Assembly: GCA_964512225.1 (NCBI GenBank)
Contig: CAZEKB010000004.1
Span: 62,001-126,000, forward strand
DNA length: 64,000 bases
Direction: 5' to 3'
Source of the DNA: CAZEKB01 sp964512225
GTDB lineage: Bacteria > Myxococcota_A > UBA796 > UBA9615
Shown: positions 16,799 through 25,411 of the stretch, in pieces
Numbering within the stretch: position 1 is the stretch's first letter
How the letters are laid out: each line of letters starts with the position of its first letter
Notes under the pieces: generated by a model
The model's database searches: none
Told to the model about the DNA's origin: nothing
What the model saw: the letters and a program-made list of their open reading frames with translations, nothing else
Translations under genes and position numbers: made by a program

Positions 16799-17843
16799 CT
16801 CTCTCCTCAGGGAGGCCTGTCTCGCGTTTGCGTGGAGCCTGTGGACGGAGCTCGGCGTGCCGGGCGTCGCCCGCCATCACCGGCAGGTCGTCATCGACCC
16901 GGAGCCGATCGTGCTCTGGAGTCCTGCGATCATCCTGGAGGATCCTCGCCTTCGGGACCTGGTGTTCGCCTGGTGCGCCTCCCACGGCGCGCGGCTTTCG
17001 ACCAGCCGGATACGCGCGCTCGACCGCAGGCTGCCGGAGTCGACGAGGCGGCAGTTCGCCGGGTTTGCGTGGTCGCTCGCCGAGTCGTCCACCGTTCGGT
17101 GGCCTTCCGACGCGGGAGCGGGAGACTGGCCGCGTCCCGCCGAGCGACGCAACGTCCCCCTCCCCGTGGGGCGGCCCGCCCTTCTGAGGTTCCGGCTTCG
17201 GAGTCTGGCGGGCGTCGGAGCCAGGGCGGACACCCTCCATCATCTGCTCACGGCCTGGCCCGACCCCGTGTGTGCCGCGGACGTCGCGGCGACGGGCTAT
17301 GGGAAGCGCAACGTGTCGAGGCTGCTCTCCGAGCTGGCCGACGCGAGGATCCTGAACGCACGCCGCCGAGGCAACCGGCTCGAGTTCCACCTCCGTACAC
17401 CGGCCATGCTCGGGCGCCTGGTTGGAGCCGGCGACGCCCGGGATGTGCGCTGGGTCGACCTGCTCGACGTGTTGGCTCGCCTCCTGGACCTCGAGGCCTC
17501 CTGGGCGGAGCGCTCCTCGACTGTCCAACGGGTCCAGGCCCACAAGGTTCGCTCCGAGATCGCCCCGGTGGCGGAGTCGCTGGGGTTCAGATCGCCCCCC
17601 ATGACCGAGAACAACCGGGACGCGTTCCCAGCGCTGCTCGACTGGGGTGCTGTGGAGGCCACGAGGTTGGCCGACGGCACGGCGCCTGCGCTCGCCGGCA
17701 GGTCCGGGTGGACGATCGGCTCCGGGACTGGAGCGGGTGACGGCTACGGAGCAGGCGCTGCCGATGGATCGGGCTTCGGCTTCGGCGGTGGCTACGGAGA
17801 GGGAACCGCAGACGGCGACGGATGGGGGGACGGGCTCGAGTAG
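16791..17843 (+). CDS. Winged-helix protein with Gly/Asp/aromatic tail
   Basis: A 350-residue protein, ATG overlapping the nucleotidyltransferase stop. Residues 1-130 are an Arg/Trp-rich domain of unknown type. Residues 145-205 form a winged helix-turn-helix (TLHHLLTAWPD, CAADVAATGYGKRNVSRLL, GNRLEFHLR wing). A helical region follows. The last 40 residues are low complexity, alternating Gly with Asp, Tyr, Phe or Trp (GAGDGYGAGA, FGFGGGYGEG). Paired with the upstream transferase it could be the antitoxin or autoregulator, as AbiEi-type proteins also start with a winged helix; the usual order, antitoxin first, is reversed here. The role is inferred from context only. Confidence 0.6.
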   Translation: MSSSLLREACLAFAWSLWTELGVPGVARHHRQVVIDPEPIVLWSPAIILEDPRLRDLVFAWCASHGARLSTSRIRALDRRLPESTRRQFAGFAWSLAESSTVRWPSDAGAGDWPRPAERRNVPLPVGRPALLRFRLRSLAGVGARADTLHHLLTAWPDPVCAADVAATGYGKRNVSRLLSELADARILNARRRGNRLEFHLRTPAMLGRLVGAGDARDVRWVDLLDVLARLLDLEASWAERSSTVQRVQAHKVRSEIAPVAESLGFRSPPMTENNRDAFPALLDWGAVEATRLADGTAPALAGRSGWTIGSGTGAGDGYGAGAADGSGFGFGGGYGEGTADGDGWGDGLE

Positions 17844-17910
17844 TTCGAATCCAGTTCGGGGCCCGAGCCGACGCGGGCGTGCAACTGCCTGGAATCATTG
17901 AGATTGGAAG

Positions 17911-17988
17911 TGGTGACCCCAACGGGATTCGAACCCGTGTTGCCGGGATGAAAACCCGGTGTCCTGGACCTGACTAGACGATGGGGTC
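17911..17988 (-). tRNA. tRNA-Glu (anticodon TTC)
   Basis: On the minus strand the acceptor stem GACCCCA (17988-17982) pairs with TGGGGTC. The anticodon stem CCGGG/CCCGG encloses TTTTCAT with anticodon TTC. The T arm ACGGG-TTCGAAT-CCCGT is canonical, and CCA is encoded (17913-17911). It is transcribed after tRNA-Lys, 34 bases downstream, probably from the same transcript. Confidence 0.95.
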
Positions 17989-18022
17989 GCCTCTGCTCGG
18001 GACCTTGCTCCGCGCGTCCGAC

Positions 18023-18098
18023 TGGTGAGCCGTCCGGGGCTCGAACCCGGGACCAACGGATTAAAAGTCCGGTGCTCTTCCTGCTGAGCTAACGGCCC
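18023..18098 (-). tRNA. tRNA-Lys (anticodon TTT)
   Basis: The acceptor stem GGGCCGT (from 18098) pairs with ACGGCTC, with one G-U pair. The D arm is GCTCAGCAGGAAGAGC. The anticodon loop CTTTTAA gives TTT. The T arm CCGGG-TTCGAGC-CCCGG is canonical, and CCA is encoded at 18025-18023. The 18099-18227 stretch upstream contains no gene; a promoter for the two tRNAs is expected there but no convincing boxes were picked out. Confidence 0.95.
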
Positions 18099-18227
18099 AG
18101 TCGGCCGGTCGCGGGGCAGTCCGGCACCGCGGGGTTTATAGGCACCGTGCGGCGCCTTCGTCAATTATCCGACGACCACTCGAATCGATTTCGTCCGGAG
18201 AGGTTGAACCCCCTCCGGAGGACTCCG

Positions 18228-19037
18228 ATGCTGCAGCACCCCGCCCCTCACGACCACCTCTTCGATGACTGCGCTCTGTGCGACCTGCTGCGCGAGCAGC
18301 TGGCCGAGGAGCGCCGAGCGCCGCTGCACAGCGGCCGAATCCTCCTGCGCGCGGACATCCGCCCCGGCCCCGAGGTGGGGAGCAGGCTCCTCTCCACCGG
18401 CGACCCGGCGTTGACCCCCGTGGGGTTCGTGGCGGGCGGGCGGAACCGGGCCGCGACGTTCTCCCTCGCCGGCGGGGGGTCGCTGGCCATCTCCGCGGGC
18501 TCCCGCTCGCCGTGGATCGCCGACGAGGTGATGCCCGCGCTGCGGCGGCACCCCCTGTGGCGGTCCGCCCAGCGCAGCCTGCGGCGGTATCGAGCCGCGT
18601 GGAACGTCTACGCCTCCCCGCCCGAGGACGAACCCATCCCCGCCCAGCTTCGGCTCACCGCCGCGCTGGCCGCCGTGGCGAACGTCCCGGAAGCGCTGGG
18701 AGTGGCCTGGGACGCCCCCCTGCACGCGATCCCGCTGCGCGCCTTTCGGGCCGAGGCCGCCGCGGGGTCGCCCGAGGCGCTGCCCATCCGCCTGTGGGTG
18801 CGCCCGACCGTGGCCTACGACCCCGACGCCGACCGCGTGGACGTGCTCTCCTGGGGGCTGGGGCACCTCGGGTCGCCGGAGATCTCGATCGACGCGCCCG
18901 CTCGGCGACGTCGCGAGGCCATCGACCTGCTCTACGCCCGCGCCGCGAAGCTGCTCGACGACGGGGACATCACCGGCTTCACCATGCGCGACTCGCCGGT
19001 GTACCCGGGCTCGCCGGTGCTCCAGCTGATCCTCTGA
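18228..19037 (+). CDS. DUF4261-like protein
   Basis: A 269-residue protein. The ATG at 18228 has GGAGG 5 bases upstream, which decides it over the earlier in-frame start at 18147. An early CALCDLL motif is followed by an all-cytoplasmic sequence with no signal or membrane segment. The order of features (WIADEVMPALRRHP, NVPEALGVAWD, then SWGLGHLGSPEISID and TGFTMRDSPVYPGSPVLQL) resembles DUF4261, whose members share a G-L-x-x-x-G-x-P-E motif near the C-terminus. The family's activity is unknown. It is convergent with purA, 35 bases away. Confidence 0.55.
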   Translation: MLQHPAPHDHLFDDCALCDLLREQLAEERRAPLHSGRILLRADIRPGPEVGSRLLSTGDPALTPVGFVAGGRNRAATFSLAGGGSLAISAGSRSPWIADEVMPALRRHPLWRSAQRSLRRYRAAWNVYASPPEDEPIPAQLRLTAALAAVANVPEALGVAWDAPLHAIPLRAFRAEAAAGSPEALPIRLWVRPTVAYDPDADRVDVLSWGLGHLGSPEISIDAPARRRREAIDLLYARAAKLLDDGDITGFTMRDSPVYPGSPVLQLIL

Positions 19038-19072
19038 TCGCTCGCCGCCCGTCGATCCCCCGGCCGCGTGTA

Positions 19073-20404
19073 CTAGTGCAGGACCTCGTGCCGGGGGGCC
19101 GCCTGGACCCGCTTGCCGGGCGCCGGGTCGCGGAGCTGGATCGTCTGGCTTCGGCCGGGGCCCACGGATACGAGCGACACCGGCACGCCCGCCAGCTGCT
19201 CCACCCGACGGATGTAGGCCCGCGCCTCCACCGGCAGGTCCGACCACCGCCGCGCCTTCGTGATGTCCGCGTCCCACCCCGGCAGCTCCTCGTAGAGCGG
19301 CTCGACCCGCTCCAGGGCGCCGCGGGCCGCGGGCACCGTGTCGAGGATCGCGTCCCCGAGCCGGTACGCGGTGCACACCTTCACGCGCTCGAGCCCCGAC
19401 AGCACGTCCAGCTTCGTGAGCGCCACGGACGTCAGGCCGTTGACGCGGACCGCGTGGCGGAGCACCACCATGTCGAGCCAGCCGCAGCGCCGCGGCCGAC
19501 CGGTCGTCGCGCCGAACTCCCCCCCCGCCGCGCGAAGCTGCTCGCCCAGGGCGTCCGCCAGCTCGGTCGGGAACGGGCCCGCCCCCACGCGGGTGGTGTA
19601 CGCCTTGCTGATCCCGAGCACGGCGTCGATGAACGTCGGCCCCATGCCCGTCCCCGTGCACGCGCCGCCGGCCACCGCGTTGCTCGAGGTGACGTAGGGG
19701 TAGGTGCCGTGGTCGATGTCCAGGAGCGTGCCCTGCGCGCCCTCGAAGAGGATCCGCTCGCGGCGGCTCGCGGCCTCGTGAAGGAGGGCCGTGGTGTCCG
19801 TGACGAACGGGGCCAGTCGGGTCGCGGCGGCGCCGTACTCCGCCTCGATGGCCTTCCGGGACAGCCCCTCCCCGCCCATGGCGACGATCTCCTTGTTCAC
19901 CGTCGGCAGCTCGGTGTCCAGCAGGGCCGCGAACGCCCCCGCGTCGACCAGGTCCGCGAGGCGGATGCCCGTGCGCCGGACCTTGTGCTCGTAGGTCGGG
20001 CCGATGCCCCGCCGCGTCGTCCCGATCTTGGTGCCCCCCGCCGAGTCCTCGCGGAGGCCGTCCAGGGCCTTGTGCCAGGGCATGATCACGTGCGCCCGGT
20101 CCGAGATGCGGAGCTGGTCCGGGTCCGCCAGGAAGCCGCGCTCGCGGAGCTTGTCGATCTCGCCCAGGAGCACCAGGGGGTCGACGACGACGCCGTTGCC
20201 GATGACGCAGGTCTTGCCCTCGTGCAGGACGCCCGACGGGATCAGGTGGAGCACGGTCTTGACGCCCATGACGACGAGCGTGTGACCCGCGTTGTTGCCG
20301 CCCTGGAACCGCACCACGATGTCGGCCCGCTGGGTGAGCAGGTCCACGAGCTTTCCCTTGCCCTCGTCGCCCCACTGGGCGCCCACCACGACGATGTTGG
20401 CCAT
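19073..20404 (-). CDS. purA: Adenylosuccinate synthetase
   Basis: A 443-residue enzyme joining IMP and aspartate with GTP to make adenylosuccinate, the first committed AMP step. The N-terminus MANIVVVGAQWGDEGKGK holds the phosphate loop, with catalytic Asp13, and is followed by the NNAGHT element. Other family motifs are GTTRRGIGPTYEHK, FEGAQGTLLDIDHGTYPYVT and the Arg-rich C-terminal GPGRSQTI segment. The length is close to the usual 430. The ATG at 20404 has a purine-rich GAGGAGAGAG just upstream. It lies 22 bases after the SerA-like gene and may be in the same transcript. Confidence 0.96.
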   Translation of the reverse strand: MANIVVVGAQWGDEGKGKLVDLLTQRADIVVRFQGGNNAGHTLVVMGVKTVLHLIPSGVLHEGKTCVIGNGVVVDPLVLLGEIDKLRERGFLADPDQLRISDRAHVIMPWHKALDGLREDSAGGTKIGTTRRGIGPTYEHKVRRTGIRLADLVDAGAFAALLDTELPTVNKEIVAMGGEGLSRKAIEAEYGAAATRLAPFVTDTTALLHEAASRRERILFEGAQGTLLDIDHGTYPYVTSSNAVAGGACTGTGMGPTFIDAVLGISKAYTTRVGAGPFPTELADALGEQLRAAGGEFGATTGRPRRCGWLDMVVLRHAVRVNGLTSVALTKLDVLSGLERVKVCTAYRLGDAILDTVPAARGALERVEPLYEELPGWDADITKARRWSDLPVEARAYIRRVEQLAGVPVSLVSVGPGRSQTIQLRDPAPGKRVQAAPRHEVLH

Positions 20405-20426
20405 CTCTCTCCTCGTGCCCTGGGGG

Positions 20427-21404
20427 CTAGTTCGCCCCCACGCGGGCGAGTACTTCGGGGTTCACGGCCCCACGAGCTTCGCCCGTGGTCAGGAAGTCGC
20501 GCACTTGCTCGGCGAGGGTCGTCGCGACGTTGATCTGCGCCTCGAATGTGGACGCCACGAGGTGCGGCGTCACGATGACCTGGGGCATCTTCAGGAGCGG
20601 GCTGCCCGTGGGCGGCTCCTGCTCGAACACGTCGATCGCCGCCCCCGCGACCTTGCCCGAGCGGAGCGCGCGGACGAGGGCCGCTTCGTCGATCACGCCC
20701 CCGCGGCTGCAGTGCACGATGCGGACGCGGTCCTTCATCATCTCGAAGGCGGCGTCGCCGATGAGGCCTCGGGTGCGGGTGGACGCCGACACGTGCACGG
20801 TGAGGAAGTCCGCCCCTGCGAGCACCTCGTCCCAGGAGGCCGCGCGACCGCCCGCGGCCTCGATCTCGGAGGCGGGCCTCCCCGGGTCGTGCACCAGCAC
20901 CTTCATCCGCAGCGCCGTCGCCCGCTCGACCACCACGCGGCCCACGCGGCCCATGCCGATCACCCCCAGGACCTTGCCCGTCACCTGCGTGCCCCGGTAG
21001 CGCCGCTTGTCCCAGCGCCCCGAACGCATGGACGCGTCCGCCTGGGGGATGTTCCGAGCGAGCGCGAACAGCAGCCCCACCGCGAACTCGCCCGCGGAGA
21101 CGGCGTTGCCCTGGGCGCTCGTCATCACGACCACGCCCCGCTCGGTGGCCTTGCGTACGTCGATCGTGTCCAGCCCGAAGCCGGCCCGACCGATGAGGCG
21201 GAGCCGGTCGGCCTTGCGAAGGACCTCGGCCGTCACGCGCGTCCGCGAGCGCACGAGCACGACGTCGAAGTCGGCGATCCGACGCAGGAGCTCCTCGCGG
21301 CCGATCCCGGCGCGGTGCACCACGGCGAAGCCCGCCTGGTCGAGTAGCTCCAGGCCGACGCGCGAGATGTCGTCGCAGACCAGAATCGAGGGAGGGGGGC
21401 TCAC
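20427..21404 (-). CDS. D-2-hydroxyacid dehydrogenase, SerA-like short form
   Basis: A 325-residue NAD-dependent dehydrogenase, GTG start. The Rossmann signature is VLGVIGMGRVGRVVVERA with Asp in VHDPGRP. The catalytic Arg, Glu and His appear in VHCSRGGVIDE, AIDVFEQEPP and VTPHLVAST. Closest in style to D-3-phosphoglycerate dehydrogenase, the first enzyme of serine synthesis. The C-terminal ACT regulatory domain of long forms is missing, so serine feedback through it is not expected. Substrate is inferred; other 2-hydroxyacids remain possible. Confidence 0.85.
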   Translation of the reverse strand: MSPPPSILVCDDISRVGLELLDQAGFAVVHRAGIGREELLRRIADFDVVLVRSRTRVTAEVLRKADRLRLIGRAGFGLDTIDVRKATERGVVVMTSAQGNAVSAGEFAVGLLFALARNIPQADASMRSGRWDKRRYRGTQVTGKVLGVIGMGRVGRVVVERATALRMKVLVHDPGRPASEIEAAGGRAASWDEVLAGADFLTVHVSASTRTRGLIGDAAFEMMKDRVRIVHCSRGGVIDEAALVRALRSGKVAGAAIDVFEQEPPTGSPLLKMPQVIVTPHLVASTFEAQINVATTLAEQVRDFLTTGEARGAVNPEVLARVGAN

Positions 21405-21473
21405 GAGCGCGCGGAGCTTACAGGAGGAGGTCGGCGGTTGGGCCGACTCGCGGCCGGGGCGCAGAGGCGGACC

Positions 21474-22217
21474 TCAACGCAGCTCGATGATCCCGTTCTC
21501 CAGGAAGAAGTGCAGCGAGTGCAGCACGCGGTATTGGTCGAACGTGCCGAGGATCGTCAACAGCTCCTCGATGGTGATCTCGCCGTCGATCTGGCTGATG
21601 AGGAACCCGCCGATGGGGTCCAGGCTGAGCTCGAGGATCGACGCGTCCGTGGCGCGCAGGTACGGGACTCGCTCCCGGGGCTCGAGCTCGGCGAGGTACT
21701 CATCCACCAGCCGGCCACGCAGCTCGCTCACCAGACCCTCGGCCTCCTCGTTCTCGGGCTCGCGTCGGAGCGCGTCCTCGGCCCGGCCCAGCGCCCCCTC
21801 CAGCCGCCCGGCCGCCAGGTCCTTCTGGGCGTGCCGCAGCAGGATGACGACGTCCGGGACGACGGGCTCGACGTCGAGATCGTCCGAGTCCAGCGGCTCC
21901 CCTTCGTAGGCCGCGACCTCCTGGGTGAACGGAGGGGCCAGCGACGTCTGCGACTTCGGCTCGAGGACGACGGGCTCGCGGCCTTCGGGCGACGTGATCG
22001 CGGCGGCCGCGGTGGACGACGCCTCGGACGCGGACCCCGCGGGCAGCGCCCCCACGCTCTCGAGGTAGTCGAGGGCTCGGGGGTTCCGCGGCGCCTGCTC
22101 GAGCGCCTGCTGCCACAGCCCGATCGCCTCCTCGCGCGATCCCAACGCGTAGCGGACCAGCCCCCGATCGAGCAGATCGGTGACCAGCAGGCGCTTCGCT
22201 CGGGGCGTGTCGGCCAT
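21474..22217 (-). CDS. TPR-containing protein beside dnaK
   Basis: A 247-residue protein. An N-terminal TPR-like pair (GLVRYALGSREEAIGLWQQALEQAP) is followed by a variable Ser/Ala/Glu linker, then a second helical repeat (DLAAGRLEGALGRAEDALR). The last 80 residues form a compact segment with DGEITIEELLTILGTFDQYR and a hydrophobic end (LHSLHFFLENGIIEL), a pattern seen in myxobacterial regulators with a DUF4388-like or PatA-like end. It starts 24 bases after dnaK and is probably co-transcribed with it, suggesting a helper or client-binding role. Function is not known. Confidence 0.6.
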   Translation of the reverse strand: MADTPRAKRLLVTDLLDRGLVRYALGSREEAIGLWQQALEQAPRNPRALDYLESVGALPAGSASEASSTAAAAITSPEGREPVVLEPKSQTSLAPPFTQEVAAYEGEPLDSDDLDVEPVVPDVVILLRHAQKDLAAGRLEGALGRAEDALRREPENEEAEGLVSELRGRLVDEYLAELEPRERVPYLRATDASILELSLDPIGGFLISQIDGEITIEELLTILGTFDQYRVLHSLHFFLENGIIELR

Positions 22218-22241
22218 GCGCGGGGCCTCCCGGTTCGCTTC

Positions 22242-24041
22242 CTACAGGTTTTCTACGGCGCGGAGGGACGCGAAGGCTTCTTCGAGACGCTGCTCGCAGG
22301 CGGCGAGCTCGTCCTGGCTGCGGGACGACATGGCCCCCTTCGCTTCCGAGAGCACGTCCATGATCTGGTGGAGCTGCTCCCCGGTGATGACGGCCTCGGC
22401 CGACGGCAGCAGGTCCAGCACCTTCTGGTGCAGGGTCTCGACCCGGTACAGGAGCTCCTGACCCTCCTGCTCCTGCTTCTCCTGCACCTGGAAGGCGTCC
22501 CGGTCGTCGATCATCCGGTTGAGCTCGGCGTCGCTGAGCCCGCCGGACATCGCCACGACGATGGACTGCTCCTTGCCGCTGTCGACGTCCCGGGCCTTCA
22601 CCGAGACGATCCCGTCGGCGTCGATGCCGAAGGTCACCTCGATGTCGGGGACGCCCGCCGGAGCGGGGCGGATGCCCGAGAGCAGGAACTCGCCCAGCAC
22701 CGCGTCGGTCGCCTGGGACTTCGCCTCCCCCTGCATCACCTTGATCTTCACCGTGGCCTGGTTCTCGTGAACCGTGGTGAAGGCGTGCCGCTTCTGGGTG
22801 GGGATCGTCGTGTTCTTGGCGATCATGGTGGTGACCGCGCCGCCGACGGTCGCGATGCCCAGGTTCATGGGCGTGACGTCGAGCAGCAGCATCTCCATGC
22901 CCTGGTCGACCAGCGCCTGACCCTGGACCGCCGCGCCGAGCGCGACGACCTCGTCCGGGTTGATGCCCTTGCTGAGCGCCTTGCCGAAGAAGCCCTCGAC
23001 CCGCTCCTGCACCAGCGGGGTGCGCGTCTGACCGCCCACGAGGATGACCTCGGCGACTTCGTCCGTGCGCAGCCCCGCGTTCTCGAGCGTGAGGCGGGAG
23101 ACCTCCACGCACCGCTCGACCAGGTCGCCCACGAGCTCCTCGAATCGGGCCCGGCTGAGCGTCTGCTGGAGGTGGATCGGCTGCCCCTCCTTCGTGGCGA
23201 TGAACGGGAGCGTGACCTCCACGGCCCGCTTGAAGGACAGCTCGCACTTCGCGTTCTCGGCGGCCTCGCGCAGCCGCTGCAACGCCACCTTGTCCTCGCG
23301 CAGGTTGATGCCGTGCTGCGCCTCGAAGGACTCGGCGAGGTAGTCGATGATCCGGCTGTCGAAGTCGACGCCCCCGAGGAAGGTGTCGCCGGAGGTGGAG
23401 ACGACCTCGAAGACCCCGTCCGCCACCGCGAGGATCGACACGTCGAAGGTGCCGCCGCCGAGGTCGAAGACCGCGAGGTTCCCCACGCCGCCCTTCTCCT
23501 GGCCGTATGCAATGGCGGCCGCGGTGGGCTCGTTGATGATTCGGATCACGTCCAGACCGGCCACCTGACCCGCCTGCTTGGTCGCCGTTCGCTGCGCGTC
23601 GTTGAAGTACGCCGGGACGGTGATGACGGCCTTCTCGACGGCCGAACCGAGGTAGTCCTCGGCGATCTTCTTCATCTCCATGAGGACGAAGGCGGACATC
23701 TCTTGGACGGTGTACGCCCGCCCGCCGCCGTGCACGACGCACTCGCCGTTGGTCCCTTCTTCGATCTGATAGGGCACCACGTCGCGCGTCTTCTGCACCT
23801 CGGGGCTCGCGAACTTGCGCCCCACGAGGCGCTTCACGCCGAAGATGGTGTTGTCGGCGTTGGTGATCGCCTGCCTCTTCGCGATGTGTCCCACGAGCCG
23901 CTTGCCGTTCTCGGCGAACGCCACGATCGACGGGGTCGTCTGGTAGCCCCCCCGATTCGGGATCACTACCGCGCCCTTGTTTTCGTAGACCGCCACGCAC
24001 GAGTTCGTCGTGCCGAGGTCGATGCCGATGACCTTCTCCAT
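22242..24041 (-). CDS. dnaK: DnaK/Hsp70 paralogue with shortened tail
   Basis: A 599-residue Hsp70. The nucleotide-binding domain shows GIDLGTTNSCVAVYE, AYFNDAQRTATKQAG, INEPTAAAIAYG, FDLGGGTFDVS and VGGQTRTPLV. The substrate domain follows from about 385 (LLLDVTPMNLGIATVGG). It ends soon after the helical lid and lacks the roughly 40-residue acidic tail with the EEV(D/K)-type end of main DnaK. AAGGAG lies 5 bases before the ATG. The neighbours are a J-domain/TPR gene immediately upstream and a TPR gene downstream, not grpE or dnaJ. It is probably a specialised second Hsp70; whether it is the only one cannot be judged. Confidence 0.92.
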   Translation of the reverse strand: MEKVIGIDLGTTNSCVAVYENKGAVVIPNRGGYQTTPSIVAFAENGKRLVGHIAKRQAITNADNTIFGVKRLVGRKFASPEVQKTRDVVPYQIEEGTNGECVVHGGGRAYTVQEMSAFVLMEMKKIAEDYLGSAVEKAVITVPAYFNDAQRTATKQAGQVAGLDVIRIINEPTAAAIAYGQEKGGVGNLAVFDLGGGTFDVSILAVADGVFEVVSTSGDTFLGGVDFDSRIIDYLAESFEAQHGINLREDKVALQRLREAAENAKCELSFKRAVEVTLPFIATKEGQPIHLQQTLSRARFEELVGDLVERCVEVSRLTLENAGLRTDEVAEVILVGGQTRTPLVQERVEGFFGKALSKGINPDEVVALGAAVQGQALVDQGMEMLLLDVTPMNLGIATVGGAVTTMIAKNTTIPTQKRHAFTTVHENQATVKIKVMQGEAKSQATDAVLGEFLLSGIRPAPAGVPDIEVTFGIDADGIVSVKARDVDSGKEQSIVVAMSGGLSDAELNRMIDDRDAFQVQEKQEQEGQELLYRVETLHQKVLDLLPSAEAVITGEQLHQIMDVLSEAKGAMSSRSQDELAACEQRLEEAFASLRAVENL

Positions 24042-24099
24042 CCCTACTCCTTACCCGGGGTGCGCGAGCTTTCCGGGCCTCCTGGGGACTGCTTCACAC

Positions 24100-25344
24100 T
24101 CACTTCAGCTTCTTCAATGCCTTCGTCGCGGCGCTGTTCTTCTTGTCCATCTGCAGGACTCGTTCGTACGCCCTCACCGCGTTGCTCGGCATCCCGAGGT
24201 CGGCGTAGGCGGCGGCCAGGTCCATGATGTACGGAACGTTCCTCGACTCCAGCTCCACGGCCTTCCGCAGCTGCTCCAGCCCTACGCGGTGCTGCAGCGT
24301 GTGCTCGATGATCAGCTTACCGAACTCGTTGTAGTACTTGCCCTTGGTGGGCTTGCATTCGACCGCTTCCTGCAGCTTCGAGGCCGCCTGCTTGTAGTCC
24401 TCGGACAGCTGCGCCTCCTGCGCCTGGCGGTACAGGGCCTCGGCGCGCGCGTTGCGGTGCTGGGCCGAGGCGCGCTTGAACGAGGCCTTGGCCTTCGCGT
24501 TGCGCGGGTCCAGCGACATCGCCATCTGGAAGTGCGTCACCGCGGCCTGGACGTCGCCCGCCTCCTGCTTCGCCTTGCCCGCCTCCATGTGCTTGCGGGA
24601 CTTCGCGATGCGCGCCGCCAGCTGCTTCTGGAGCTTCTGCATGAAGACCGGCTTCTGGGCCTTCTTGCGACGCTTGGCCTTCTTCGCGAGCTCCCGCTTC
24701 TTCCTCTCGAGGGCCTCCGCCTGCTTCTTCCGCAGCGCCTCGGGGACGAAGTCGACGGCCACCGACGCTTCGCCGGGCGCGGCCTCCACCGCCCCCGCTT
24801 CCAGGTCGTCGGCCGTGTCGAGGCCGACCTCCGGGAAGATCATCCGGTCGTACTCTTCGCGGGTCTCCACATCCCCGAGAACGCGGTACGCCTCCGTGAT
24901 CTTGTTGAAGAGCAGCTCCAGCTGCGTCTTGAAGCGCCCCAGGTCCTTTCGATAGAACTTGTCCGGGTGGTACTCCTTGCTCAGGCGGTAGTAGGACCGC
25001 TTCACGGCCTTCGCGTCGGCCGTCTTCGGCAGGAGCAGGACCTCGTAGAAGGTCTTGGTGTCCAGCCCGTCGCAGGCCGTGTCGATGGCGGCGCGCTGGT
25101 CGGGGGTGAGGTCGGCCCCCTCGCCCGTCTCGTCGTCGTCCGTCGGCTCCGCCGAGAAGTCGACGTCCGGCTCGTCGACGTCGTCGTCCGCCTCGAGCTC
25201 GAACTCGAAGTCGTCGTCTTCGTCGTCCACCTCGAAGTCGTCGCCTTCCGAGAGGTACTCCCCCGAGTCGCTGCCCACCGTCGCCGAGGCGGGGGGGTCG
25301 GGATGACGAGAGACGCTGGTATTTCGCCTGAACATCAACCGCAC
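24100..25344 (-). CDS. J-domain protein with TPR repeats
   Basis: A 414-residue co-chaperone. The first 85 residues are strongly acidic (DDEDDDFEFE and similar). The J domain spans about 95-165 with DTKTFYEVLLLPKTADAKAVK and the essential HPD in EYHPDKFY near residue 125, so it can stimulate Hsp70 ATPase. A basic coiled stretch follows (RKKRELAKKAKRRKKAQK), then three to four TPR-like helices to the end (GDVQAAVTHFQMAMSLDP, GMPSNAVRAYERVLQMDK). The dnaK paralogue starts 58 bases downstream, so this is most likely its dedicated partner. Confidence 0.85.
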   Translation of the reverse strand: MRLMFRRNTSVSRHPDPPASATVGSDSGEYLSEGDDFEVDDEDDDFEFELEADDDVDEPDVDFSAEPTDDDETGEGADLTPDQRAAIDTACDGLDTKTFYEVLLLPKTADAKAVKRSYYRLSKEYHPDKFYRKDLGRFKTQLELLFNKITEAYRVLGDVETREEYDRMIFPEVGLDTADDLEAGAVEAAPGEASVAVDFVPEALRKKQAEALERKKRELAKKAKRRKKAQKPVFMQKLQKQLAARIAKSRKHMEAGKAKQEAGDVQAAVTHFQMAMSLDPRNAKAKASFKRASAQHRNARAEALYRQAQEAQLSEDYKQAASKLQEAVECKPTKGKYYNEFGKLIIEHTLQHRVGLEQLRKAVELESRNVPYIMDLAAAYADLGMPSNAVRAYERVLQMDKKNSAATKALKKLK

Positions 25345-25411
25345 GAGTGTAGCAGCGCGTGGGCGCGTTCGCCCCGAGGCGGAGCCGTCGCGACCGGCAC
25401 CGGGCGCCCCT

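Noticed and set aside
17844..18227. Attachment site or integrase beside the tRNA genes
   Set aside because: No second copy of a tRNA 3' end was found near 16024-16230 and no integrase is adjacent; XerC at 27314 is chromosomal in context.
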